From assembly GCA_963783945.1 (NCBI GenBank), contig CAWAPS010000037.1:1-64000 (forward strand): a stretch of DNA of 64,000 nucleotides, in the 5' to 3' direction. Shown here piece after piece: positions 18,438 through 27,133 of the stretch. The position numbers were made by a program, and so were the translations under genes. Under the pieces are notes generated by a model, which saw nothing but the letters and a program-made list of their open reading frames with translations, had not been told where the DNA came from and ran no database searches. Each line of letters begins with the position of its first letter. Position 1 is the first letter of the stretch. This DNA comes from CAWAPS01 sp963783945. GTDB lineage: Bacteria; Actinomycetota; Acidimicrobiia; Acidimicrobiales; Palsa-688.

Positions 18438-19658
18438 ATGACCAGGATCTGGTACTGCCCGACCTGTGGCTACGAGGTCACGTCGAGGGGCCGCTGCCAT
18501 CTGTGCCACGACAAGCTCGTAGCGTCCGATCTCCCTCAGCTCGATACCGGCGACGACGAAGACGAGGTCGGTTACCGGCTCGACGGGTGGAGCGACCGGG
18601 CGCGCGGAATCCTGATCGAGCGGCTAAATGACCTCGGCCTGCTCCACCGCTTCGAGGACGACGAACTGGTGGTCGCGGCAGAGGATGAGTCGACCGTCGA
18701 CGACCTGGTCGCCGATGTGGCCGAGGCGGCCCTGGCGGCCGACGACGGAGACGATGACGCCGACCCGGAGCTCGGAGATGAGCCGATACCGACGCTCGGA
18801 GACGAGTCGGATGACGACGTCCTGGCGAACGGCCTCGGCTCGTCGAACAGGGCGGGAGACGGGCCCGCCTCCGATCCGGCACTGATGTCGTCGGTGCAGA
18901 TGCTGGCCAACGCAGCCAGGCGGTTGCGGGCCGACCCCACCGACATGCATGCGGACGCCGACGTGGCTGAAGCGTCGGCCGGGGTGTTCATGTCCGACGG
19001 GTTCGGCGGGGCCGACGCTGAGACGTGGGCGGCCGTCGGCCGGGTCACCCGCCGCCTCCTCGGAGTCCTCGGAGCAGACGAAGCGCTCGAGACCGAAATA
19101 AGCGGGGAGGCGGCCGTCCTGGACCAGCTGCTGACCCCTCTTCTGACCGGCCGGCCGGCGGCGGCGCACCAGTTGGGCGAGCAGGACGGTCAGGACGAGC
19201 AGACGGTCTACGAGCTGCCGGACTGGCTGCCGGAGCAGCGGGCCCGCCTGGGAATACTCCTCGACGACGCCGGTATCGCCTTCGAGTGGGATCACGAGGA
19301 CCTGGTCGTTCCGTCCGACCGGGAGGAAGCGGTGGAGGAGATCTTTACCCAGATCGAGGATGGCGAGGAGGACGACGACGGCGACGGTGGCGAAGCCAGA
19401 TACCAGGCCATCGCCGAGCTGTTCGCCGCCTCGGGCCGGCTGGCCGCCGACCCCGCCGACGAGGAGCGAGCGGCTGCCGTCATTCAATGGATCCACGAGT
19501 CCGCCGGCCCCGCCCCGCTCGGCATGGACCAGGTCTACTGGCTGCGGATCGTGAGCACCGCCCGGTCTCTCGAGGCCAACTTGCAAGGCGACGAAGACGT
19601 GGAGCAGATCGCTGAGCAGGCCGGGGCCTTGCAGGCGCTGCTGCGCACCGTGGTGTGA
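18438..19658 (+). CDS. Unrecognised acidic protein: zinc ribbon plus a duplicated module
   Basis: I do not recognise this 406-aa protein. The N-terminus is a small zinc ribbon (C7, C10, C20, C23). Two related modules follow, at about 46-230 and 258-403. Each opens with Y-x-L-x-x-W, then R-x-x-L-x-x-L-x-D/N-x-G, a WD/FED stretch, LVV and an ExxVxx helix, and each ends with RRLRADP/GRLAADP and a long helix with LL. An Asp/Glu-rich linker lies at 100-127 and another at 305-318. The short LVV submodule loosely recalls small signal-transducing DUF2007-like domains. No membrane segment or signal peptide, so cytoplasmic. The next gene overlaps its stop. Confidence 0.8.
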   Translation: MTRIWYCPTCGYEVTSRGRCHLCHDKLVASDLPQLDTGDDEDEVGYRLDGWSDRARGILIERLNDLGLLHRFEDDELVVAAEDESTVDDLVADVAEAALAADDGDDDADPELGDEPIPTLGDESDDDVLANGLGSSNRAGDGPASDPALMSSVQMLANAARRLRADPTDMHADADVAEASAGVFMSDGFGGADAETWAAVGRVTRRLLGVLGADEALETEISGEAAVLDQLLTPLLTGRPAAAHQLGEQDGQDEQTVYELPDWLPEQRARLGILLDDAGIAFEWDHEDLVVPSDREEAVEEIFTQIEDGEEDDDGDGGEARYQAIAELFAASGRLAADPADEERAAAVIQWIHESAGPAPLGMDQVYWLRIVSTARSLEANLQGDEDVEQIAEQAGALQALLRTVV

Positions 19659-20245
19659 CGCGGCGCGGCCGCCGCCGGCTCGGGGTCCTGTTGGCACCGG
19701 GAGCAGGGGCGGATCGGACCCAGCCGGCGCTCTTGGCCCTCGATGAGGCGTTTACCCCCCTCGGCGTCAGGGTGGTCAGGATGGATTTTCCTTACCGGAA
19801 AGCCGGGCGGCGGTCGCCCGACCGCCCGCCGGTTCTGCTCGAAGCGGTGCGGACCGAAGCGACGGAGCTGGCGCGGGAATGCCATCAGATGGTGCTCGGA
19901 GGGCGATCGATGGGGGGCCGTATGTGCTCGCTTGCGGTGGCCGACGGTCTGGCCGCGGCCGGGCTCCTGCTGATCAGCTATCCGCTGCACCCTCCGGGCC
20001 GGCCCGATGCCCTAAGGACGGAGCATTTCGGTCGGCTCGAGGTGCCCTGCCTCTTCGTTTCAGGTACTCGGGATGCGTTTGGGTCGCCCTCGGAGCTCGA
20101 GACGGCCACCTCGGAGATCCCCGGACCGGTGACCCACCGGTGGGTCGAAGGCAAGGATCACGGGCTGCGAGGTTCGGACCGGCCGGTCGTGGAAGCGGCG
20201 GCGGAATGGTTGGGAGGCCTCGGTCTGCTCCAGGGCGCCGCTTAA
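19655..20245 (+). CDS. Alpha/beta hydrolase, dienelactone hydrolase/KANL3-Tex30-like
   Basis: 196 aa, a minimal alpha/beta hydrolase. LLAPGAGADRTQP carries the oxyanion region, GRSMGGRM the nucleophile serine, GTRDAFG the acid and KDHGL the histidine. The lid is very short. The GTG start overlaps the stop of the zinc-ribbon gene (GTGA), so the two are translationally coupled. Substrate unknown. Confidence 0.8.
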   Translation: MTRRGRRRLGVLLAPGAGADRTQPALLALDEAFTPLGVRVVRMDFPYRKAGRRSPDRPPVLLEAVRTEATELARECHQMVLGGRSMGGRMCSLAVADGLAAAGLLLISYPLHPPGRPDALRTEHFGRLEVPCLFVSGTRDAFGSPSELETATSEIPGPVTHRWVEGKDHGLRGSDRPVVEAAAEWLGGLGLLQGAA

Positions 20246-20307
20246 AAGGGCAGCTTCGAGAAAGAGGCCGGCCGTTCTCTCCGCGGGGTTGGCGACAGTC
20301 TCCAGGG

Positions 20308-21468
20308 TCAGTGAAAGGCGGCGATCAGCTCGGCGAAAGCTGCCGTTGCGTCGACGAGTTGGTCCACTTTCACGAACTCGTCGTTGGCGTGAGCCTGCTC
20401 GACCGCACCCGGTCCGCACACCACGGTCGGAATACCTGCCTGATTGCGGATGAAGCGGGCGTCCGTGGTGAACGACATTCCGATGATCCCGGGCCGGCTA
20501 CCCGTGGCCCGCTCCACGGCGCGGCCCACGCAATCCACCCACGGATCCGTCCCGGCCATCTCGCTGGCCTCTCCGAACATGTCGACCTCGAAGGCGTAGC
20601 GCAGCCCATCCACCCCGGCCTGGTCGATGGCGGCTCGGATCCCTGCTTCGGTCGTGGCCGGCGTGGCCCCGGGCAGCAGTCGGCGGTCGAGACCGATCTC
20701 GCATGATTCGGCCACCGTGTTGAAGGTGGTGCCTCCGGCGATGGTCCCGACGTTGGCCGTCGGCCGCCCGAGCAAGGGGTGCTCGGCGTCGCCGAAGTCC
20801 GCGGCGTGCAGGGCCAGCACGAGCTTGGCCGCGTGTTCGATGGCCGATATGCCCTCGCGTGGACGGCTCCCGTGGGCGGGCCGGCCCTCCACCCGGATCC
20901 GAGCTTGCATAAGGCCTCTTTCGGCTATGCACAGCTTTAAGTCGGTCGGCTCAGGGACCAGGCAGGCGTCGCCGCGGATGAGCCCTCCCTCCAGGAGCGC
21001 CCGCGTTCCGTAGCGTCCTCCCCGTTCCTCGTCGGCGACCAGATGGAACACCACGTTGCAGGCCGGCGCCACACCAGAGTGGTCGAGGGCGTCGAGGGCG
21101 CATATGGCCGCGGCCACCCCGCCTTTCATGTCGGCACTGCCCCGGCCGTACAGCTTTCCGTCGCAGACCTGCGGGTCGAACGGATCGTGGCTCCAGGCGG
21201 CGGCGTTGACCGGAACGACGTCGAGGTGCCCGTTGACGATCAGGGTGCGCCGACGTGGATCGTCGCCGTCCGGATGCGGGAGGTCGGCGACGAGTGACAG
21301 TCGGTTAGCGCTCGGCTCGATGGCCGTCCATCGCGGCCGGCGAGGGGCGAGAGCGTCCCGAACCAGGGCTTCAATCGGCTTCTCGTTGCCCGGGGGGTTG
21401 CGGGTGTCGACCGAGACGAGGGCTCGGGTCAGCTCCACGACGCGGTCAGGGTCCACGTGATCTCGCAC
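20308..21468 (-). CDS. M20 family metallopeptidase (ArgE/DapE-like deacylase)
   Basis: 386 aa di-zinc amidohydrolase. Zinc ligands and catalytic residues are visible in GHLDVV, GRGSADMKGG, ADEERGG, PEPTDLK and the C-terminal AHANDEF histidine. It could be a succinyl-diaminopimelate desuccinylase, an acetylornithine deacetylase or a less specific peptidase; with no lysine or arginine genes nearby I leave the specificity open. GTG start with a TAGGCT box 6 nt upstream. Confidence 0.88.
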   Translation of the reverse strand: MRDHVDPDRVVELTRALVSVDTRNPPGNEKPIEALVRDALAPRRPRWTAIEPSANRLSLVADLPHPDGDDPRRRTLIVNGHLDVVPVNAAAWSHDPFDPQVCDGKLYGRGSADMKGGVAAAICALDALDHSGVAPACNVVFHLVADEERGGRYGTRALLEGGLIRGDACLVPEPTDLKLCIAERGLMQARIRVEGRPAHGSRPREGISAIEHAAKLVLALHAADFGDAEHPLLGRPTANVGTIAGGTTFNTVAESCEIGLDRRLLPGATPATTEAGIRAAIDQAGVDGLRYAFEVDMFGEASEMAGTDPWVDCVGRAVERATGSRPGIIGMSFTTDARFIRNQAGIPTVVCGPGAVEQAHANDEFVKVDQLVDATAAFAELIAAFH

Positions 21469-21474
21469 GTATCG

Positions 21475-21480
21475 AGCCTA
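21475..21480 (-). promoter_or_regulatory. -10 box of the M20 peptidase gene, leaderless type
   Basis: TAGGCT on the minus strand, 6 nt before the GTG. A 7-bp perfect hairpin (GGGCTCG-TGG-CGAGCCC) lies just upstream at about 21500-21516 and could be an operator or simply GC-rich chance. Confidence 0.45.
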
Positions 21481-21651
21481 GGGGCCGCCGGCGTGGTACG
21501 GGCTCGTGGCGAGCCCTAACCGGATGAGGCCCGCTCTGGCTGGGATCATCCCGGGGCCGGGCCCGGCAGCAGTTGAGCCTCGAGCACCAGGCCGGGGGCC
21601 CGGGGCCGACTTGGGGGCCGCGCCCGGCCGGCGGCCATACTGGACCCCGCC

Positions 21652-22644
21652 ATGGACCCGAGCCCTGTCACCCCGCCCGAGGGTCGACCCCGCCGCCGCA
21701 GTGGAGACCCAGCAACCCTGCTGGCGGCGGCCCGCGCCGGAGACCGGGGGGCGATAGGCCGCCTGGTGTCGATCGTCGAGAGAGGAGGCGACCCGGCGCG
21801 CCAGGTCGGACGGCTCTGCTTCGCCGCCGGGGTGGCGGCCGACCAGGTCGTGGGCATCACCGGGGCGCCAGGTGCGGGGAAGTCCACCCTCACCGACCGT
21901 CTGATCACCGCCGCCCGCCGAAGCAGCGACCGGATCGGCGTTCTGGCCGTCGACCCGTCGTCGCCCTATTCGGGCGGCGCCATCCTCGGTGACCGCATTC
22001 GTATGCAGGGTCACACGCTGGACGAGGACGTGTTCATCCGGTCCATGGCTACCCGCGGCCATCAGGGCGGCCTGTCGCTTGCCGCCCCCGAAGCCATCAG
22101 AGTTCTGGTCGCGTCGGGCATGCCGCTCGTCCTCGTCGAGACGGTCGGGGTGGGCCAGGTCGAGGTCGAGATAGCCGGCGCGGCGGACAGCACGCTGGTG
22201 GTGGTTAACCCCGGTTGGGGCGACTCCGTGCAGGCCAGCAAGGCCGGCCTGCTCGAGGTGGCGGACATCTTCGTCGTCAACAAGGCCGACCGTCCGGGGG
22301 CCCGGGAGACGGCGCGCGACCTCGAGAACATGCTCGACCTCGACCCGTCCATGGGTGAGTGGCGGCCCCCGGTGCTGCTCAGCGCCGGCACCACAGGCGA
22401 GGGCGTCGACGAGCTATGGCAGGCCGTCCTAGTCCATCGTGACTACCTTCACTCGAGTGGGAGCCTGGTGATCCGCCGGCAGCGCCGGCTGCTCGAGGAG
22501 CTCGAGCGGGTGCTGGCTTGGCGCATCGATAGAGACCTAAGAGCGCTGGAATCGGGAAGCCGTTGGGAAAAGGTAAAGGACGACCTGCTCGCCAGGCGGA
22601 TCGATCCTTACGATGCAGCCGAGCGCCTCCTGGCGACGGGCTGA
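21652..22644 (+). CDS. meaB: Methylmalonyl-CoA mutase-associated GTPase MeaB (ArgK family)
   Basis: G3E-type P-loop GTPase, 330 aa, that guards adenosylcobalamin loading of methylmalonyl-CoA mutase or related mutases. The P-loop GAPGAGKST is near residue 67, the Mg2+-binding ETVGVGQ follows, and base recognition is NKAD. The mutase itself is not in this window. ATG start with a possible CATACT box 10 nt upstream. Convergent with glgP. Confidence 0.93.
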   Translation: MDPSPVTPPEGRPRRRSGDPATLLAAARAGDRGAIGRLVSIVERGGDPARQVGRLCFAAGVAADQVVGITGAPGAGKSTLTDRLITAARRSSDRIGVLAVDPSSPYSGGAILGDRIRMQGHTLDEDVFIRSMATRGHQGGLSLAAPEAIRVLVASGMPLVLVETVGVGQVEVEIAGAADSTLVVVNPGWGDSVQASKAGLLEVADIFVVNKADRPGARETARDLENMLDLDPSMGEWRPPVLLSAGTTGEGVDELWQAVLVHRDYLHSSGSLVIRRQRRLLEELERVLAWRIDRDLRALESGSRWEKVKDDLLARRIDPYDAAERLLATG

Positions 22645-22652
22645 GGAGGCCG

Positions 22653-25193
22653 TCAGGCCCAGGCTACGCAGCCCATCTCCACCGGATCGGCGAGGTCGCG
22701 GTGGGAGGGAACGATCCGCACGGTGTAGCCGTGGCGTCCGGCCTCATCACAGAGGAAGCGACCCTCGTAGGACACCAGCTGCCCGTCGGCGGACGCCTGA
22801 TCGGTCAACTCCAGCCGTACCACTCGGGCGGTGGTGATCTCGTCGCCGGCCGCAACCGGCCCGTGCAGGAGCTCGACCGCCACGTCCTCGGGAGTGAGCG
22901 AACCCAGGTACACCTCGGCCGAGACCTCCCCCTCGGACCCGAGATCCAGGGAACCCTGGATGGTGTCCGATCGCACGTCCACCACCTTCACCTCGGGCCA
23001 GGCGTCGGTGACGTGCTTCTTCCACCCCGCCAGCTCGCGGGCCCGGCGGTAGCCGTCGGCGGCCAGGGTGTTGCTTTGCCGCGCCGTGGGCTCGTACATG
23101 TCGCGGACGTAATCGCGGACCATCCGCGACGCCTGGACCTTGGGGCCGAGGGTACGGACCGAAGCTTTGATCTTGGCCACCCACCCCCGAGGGAATCGGG
23201 CCCCGCCCCGGTCGTAATAAAGGGGCACGATCTGGTGCTCGAGAATGTCGAACAGGCTGTTGGCCTCCACCTGGTCCCGGTGTTCGACGTCGGTGATCCG
23301 TTCTGCTGACGAGATGGCCCAGCCGTTGTTGCCGTCGAACATCTCGTCCCACCAGCCGTCGAGGATCGAGCAATTGAGTGCGCCGTTGAGCGCGGCCTTC
23401 TCGCCGCTCGTCCCGCTTGCCTCCATCGGTCGACGCGGGGTGTTGAGCCAGACATCGCTGCCCTGATAAAGGGTCCGCGCTACCGAGATGTCGTAGTCCT
23501 CGACGAAGACGATCCGGTGCCGCACGGCTGGATCCCGGGAAAAGCGCACTATCTGGGCGATCATCTGCTTGCCGAGGTCGTCTGCCGGGTGGGCCTTGCC
23601 TGCGAATACCATCTGCAGCGGCCTGGTCTCGTTCAGCAGAAGGGCCTGAAGACGCTCCGGTTGGGCCAGGAGCAGAGTGGCCCGCTTGTACGTGGCGAAA
23701 CGGCGCGAGAACCCGACGATCAGGTAGCGAGGATCGAGAACGTCGTCGGTCCAGGCCGCGTCAGTCACCGACGCCCCCTGGACCTCGAGCGATTTGCGCA
23801 GCCGTTCCCTGACGAAGTTGACGAGGCCGTCGCGCCCCAGCTCCCGGGCCTGCCAGATCTCGTCGTCGCGGGCGTCGTCGATGCGCGCCCATTCCTCGGC
23901 CCCGGCCTCGTCCCACGCCGGAGACACGTACTTGGAGTAGAGATCGTCCATCTGGGACGACACCCATGTGCGGCCGTGCACACCGTTGGTAATGGCTCCG
24001 ATGGGGACTTCCTCAGCCGGCACGTGAGCCCACAGGGCCTGGAACATCTCGCGGCTGGTCTTGCCGTGCAGTTGGGCCACGCCGTTGGATTTGCCGGCGA
24101 GCCTCAGACCCATCACCGCCATGTTGAACGGATCGGTTGGGCTCTCGCCCGGGAAATGGCCGATCGACATCAGCGTGTCGATGGAGACGCCGCACTCGTT
24201 GGCCCAGGCCGAGAAGTAGCGCTCCATCATCTCCCTGGGAAACCGGTCGATCCCGGCGGGCACCGGAGTGTGGGTGGTGAAGACGGTTCCGGCTCTTACC
24301 GCCTCGATCGCCTCCGGCCAGGTCAGCCCGTCGGTGGTGATCAACTTTCGGATGCGCTCGAGCCCGAGGAACCCGGCGTGGCCCTCGTTGGTGTGGAACA
24401 CCTGGGTCTCGACACCGAGGGCCTCGAGGGCGCGGACCCCGCCGATGCCGAGAAGGATCTCTTGCCGCATCCGGTGTTCCGAGCCGCCGCCGTAAAGGCG
24501 GTCGGTAACGGCCCGCAGCTCGTCGTCGTTTGAATCTACGTCGGCGTCGAGGAGGTAGAGCCGGACCCGCCCGACTTGGGCCAGCCAAACCTGGGCCTCG
24601 AGAGTCGCATCACCCAGCGGCACGGACACTCGGGCCCCGTCCACTAACTGGAGGGCCATGGCGTGGGGGTCGAGGATCGGGTAGCGCTCCTCCTGCCATC
24701 CCTCCAGATCCAGATGCTGGCGGAAGTAGCCCAGGCGGTACATCAGGCCCACACCGACCAGCGGGATGCCCAGGCTGCTGGACGCCTTCAGATGATCTCC
24801 CGCCAGGACACCCAGGCCGCCCGAGTACTGAGGGAGGGCCTCCGCGATTCCGAACTCGGGGGAGAAGTACGAGACGCTTCGAAGCGCGCTGGCACCCCAG
24901 TTCTGGAACCACCTCGGCGCCTCCAGGTAGCGCTTGAGGTCAGCGTGCATCTCGTCGAGGAATCCCATGAACGAAGGGTCGGCGGCCAGTTGATCGAGCC
25001 GCTGCCGTCCCACCAGGCTCAGCAGACGGACCGGGTCGTGAAATGTCAGCTCCCAAATCTGAGGGTCGACCCATCGAAACAGGTCGCGGGTCCGGTTGTC
25101 CCAAGACCATCTGAGATTCACTGCAAGCTCATGGAGGGGGGCCAAGGCCTGCGGGAGGCGGGCCTCCACCGTGAAGCTCCGCAAAGCTCTCAT
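22653..25193 (-). CDS. glgP: Alpha-glucan phosphorylase (GT35)
   Basis: 846 aa, the actinobacterial long form. It removes glucose from alpha-1,4-glucan as glucose 1-phosphate. The PLP-lysine region reads EASGTSGEKAALNGALN, with a GGL/LAGDHLK stretch near the N-terminus (YSGGLGVLAGDHLK). A trailing beta domain of about 120 residues closes the protein. Start ATG with a TAGGTT box 8 nt upstream. It is divergent from the glgE operon, so degradation and synthesis of glucan share one regulatory interval of about 110 bp. Confidence 0.96.
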   Translation of the reverse strand: MRALRSFTVEARLPQALAPLHELAVNLRWSWDNRTRDLFRWVDPQIWELTFHDPVRLLSLVGRQRLDQLAADPSFMGFLDEMHADLKRYLEAPRWFQNWGASALRSVSYFSPEFGIAEALPQYSGGLGVLAGDHLKASSSLGIPLVGVGLMYRLGYFRQHLDLEGWQEERYPILDPHAMALQLVDGARVSVPLGDATLEAQVWLAQVGRVRLYLLDADVDSNDDELRAVTDRLYGGGSEHRMRQEILLGIGGVRALEALGVETQVFHTNEGHAGFLGLERIRKLITTDGLTWPEAIEAVRAGTVFTTHTPVPAGIDRFPREMMERYFSAWANECGVSIDTLMSIGHFPGESPTDPFNMAVMGLRLAGKSNGVAQLHGKTSREMFQALWAHVPAEEVPIGAITNGVHGRTWVSSQMDDLYSKYVSPAWDEAGAEEWARIDDARDDEIWQARELGRDGLVNFVRERLRKSLEVQGASVTDAAWTDDVLDPRYLIVGFSRRFATYKRATLLLAQPERLQALLLNETRPLQMVFAGKAHPADDLGKQMIAQIVRFSRDPAVRHRIVFVEDYDISVARTLYQGSDVWLNTPRRPMEASGTSGEKAALNGALNCSILDGWWDEMFDGNNGWAISSAERITDVEHRDQVEANSLFDILEHQIVPLYYDRGGARFPRGWVAKIKASVRTLGPKVQASRMVRDYVRDMYEPTARQSNTLAADGYRRARELAGWKKHVTDAWPEVKVVDVRSDTIQGSLDLGSEGEVSAEVYLGSLTPEDVAVELLHGPVAAGDEITTARVVRLELTDQASADGQLVSYEGRFLCDEAGRHGYTVRIVPSHRDLADPVEMGCVAWA

Positions 25194-25201
25194 AGCGGCC
25201 C

Positions 25202-25207
25202 AACCTA
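25202..25207 (-). promoter_or_regulatory. -10 box of glgP, leaderless type
   Basis: TAGGTT on the minus strand, 8 nt before the ATG of glgP. Confidence 0.5.
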
Positions 25208-25290
25208 CCTCCCCTCCCGCCGGCCTTGACGCCGCTGCCCTGAGTGCGGCTACGCGGTCACCATGGTGACGGGCCCCGAACGCGAGAACG

Positions 25291-25296
25291 TAGGGT
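25291..25296 (+). promoter_or_regulatory. -10 box of glgE, leaderless type
   Basis: TAGGGT on the plus strand, 7 nt before the GTG at 25304. This spacing is what decides between the several possible glgE starts. Confidence 0.5.
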
Positions 25297-25303
25297 GGCG
25301 CGC

Positions 25304-27133
25304 GTGCTAGATCGCATGGTCATCCAAGACATACGACCCCGCGCCCCCGGTGCACACCACTACGCCAAAGCCATAGTCGGCGAGGCGGTCCGGGTCACAG
25401 TCTCGATGTTCCGGGACGGCCACGACCCCATAGCCGGGCGGGCAGTGCTCTACGCCGACCCCAGGCCCGAGACCGTCCCGCCCCCGCCCACCCGCGATCG
25501 ATGCAAGGCCGACAGGACGGTGGCGACAACCGGGGGAGAGGCGCAGGACTCGTGCGATCTGATCGCGCTAGGCAACGACGAGTGGGAAGCCGTGCTCGTG
25601 CCTCGTCGGGTGGGTTCCCACCGCATCGTGGTCGAGGGGTGGTCGGAGCATGACCCGATGAGCATCCGGGCGCTGGGCGACGAGTCCTCCGATCGCACGA
25701 CGTCGCGTCCTTCACTGCTGTGGGTCGACCGGGAGCGAGCCCTGTTCAGCGCCTGGTACGAGCTGTTCCCCCGTTCATTCGGTGGGTTCAAAGGGACGGC
25801 CGCCAGGGTGCCCGAGGTCGCAGCCATGGGATTCGACATTCTGTACTTTCCGCCCATCCACCCGATCGGGATCACCGCACGCAAAGGCCCCAACAACACC
25901 CTGGTCGCCGGGCCCGACGATCCCGGCAGCCCCTGGGCCATCGGAAGCTCCGACGGCGGCCACACTGCCATCAACCCAGAGCTGGGGACGGTCGACGACT
26001 TTTGCCGCCTGCTCGAGGAAGTGCGGGCCAGCGGGATGGAGGTGGCGCTCGACTACGCCCTCCAGTGCTCCCCCGATCATCCCTGGGTGACCGAGCACCC
26101 TCAATGGTTTCACCACCGGCCGGACGGGACGATCGCTTGTGCCGAGAATCCGCCGAAGGTGTACCAGGACATCTACCCTCTGAATTTCTGGCCGCCCGAC
26201 GACGACGAACGGGTGGCCATGTGGGAGGCGTGCAAGGAGATCCTGGACTACTGGATCGGGATCGGCGTAACGACCTTCCGGGTGGACAACCCGCACACCA
26301 AGCCGATTGCCTTTTGGGAGTGGCTGATCGATGCGGTTCACGCCGAGCATCCCGACGTGCTGTTCCTGGCGGAAGCCTTCACCCGGCCCAAGGTCATGGC
26401 CCGCCTGGCCGAGGCCGGGTTCAGCCAGAGCTACACGTACTTCACGTGGCGGACCGAGCAGCACGGGCCCGACGGGTTGTGGGCCTACGTGGACGAGCTG
26501 GCTCATGGCCCGGTGGCCGACTACATGCGCCCGAATTTCTGGCCTAACACGCCCGACATCCTCTCCGGTCCGCTGCGCAACGGACCGCCGGCTGCTTTCG
26601 CCCTGCGGCTGGTGCTCGCCGCGACCATGTCCCCGAGCTACGGCGTGTACAGCGGATATGAGCTATACGAAAACGTCCCGGCGTCTGCTGACAACGAGGA
26701 ATACCTCAACTCCGAGAAGTACGAGATAAAGCACCGGGACTACGACCGTCCCGACGGGCTGGCCGGGCTCATGACTTCCCTCAACCTGCTCCGCCACCGT
26801 CATCCGGCGTTTCAGCGGCTGCGGTCGATCCGCTTTCACCCGTCCTCGAATCCGCTGGTTCTGGCCTATTCAAAGGTCAGCGACGATCGGGCCGATGTCG
26901 TGTTGGTGGTAGTCAATCTCGACCCGTATTCGGCTCAGAGCGCCATACTTTCCCTCGATCTCGAAGCCCTGGGACTCCCGGCCGACCGGCCATACAGCAT
27001 CTATGACGAGCTGTCGGACGAGACGTTCGAGTGGATCGGAGCCAATCCCTTCGTCCGGCTGCAGCCGCCGGAACGGGTCGCCCATATCTTCGATGTGAAG
27101 AGGGGTGAGATGGGCGCTGGTCCGCGATGGTGA
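25304..27133 (+). CDS. glgE: Alpha-1,4-glucan:maltose-1-phosphate maltosyltransferase
   Basis: GH13_3 enzyme that extends alpha-1,4-glucan with maltosyl units from maltose 1-phosphate. About 609 aa. The N-terminal beta domain carries VIQDIRPRAPG. The barrel has FSAWYELFPRSFGGFKG, the nucleophile in TTFRVDNPHTKP and the acid/base in LFLAEAFTRPKV. GTG 25304 is preferred for its -10 spacing; ATG 25316 is the alternative. First gene of glgE-treS-mak-glgB; the treS ATG overlaps its end. Confidence 0.95.
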   Translation: MLDRMVIQDIRPRAPGAHHYAKAIVGEAVRVTVSMFRDGHDPIAGRAVLYADPRPETVPPPPTRDRCKADRTVATTGGEAQDSCDLIALGNDEWEAVLVPRRVGSHRIVVEGWSEHDPMSIRALGDESSDRTTSRPSLLWVDRERALFSAWYELFPRSFGGFKGTAARVPEVAAMGFDILYFPPIHPIGITARKGPNNTLVAGPDDPGSPWAIGSSDGGHTAINPELGTVDDFCRLLEEVRASGMEVALDYALQCSPDHPWVTEHPQWFHHRPDGTIACAENPPKVYQDIYPLNFWPPDDDERVAMWEACKEILDYWIGIGVTTFRVDNPHTKPIAFWEWLIDAVHAEHPDVLFLAEAFTRPKVMARLAEAGFSQSYTYFTWRTEQHGPDGLWAYVDELAHGPVADYMRPNFWPNTPDILSGPLRNGPPAAFALRLVLAATMSPSYGVYSGYELYENVPASADNEEYLNSEKYEIKHRDYDRPDGLAGLMTSLNLLRHRHPAFQRLRSIRFHPSSNPLVLAYSKVSDDRADVVLVVVNLDPYSAQSAILSLDLEALGLPADRPYSIYDELSDETFEWIGANPFVRLQPPERVAHIFDVKRGEMGAGPRW

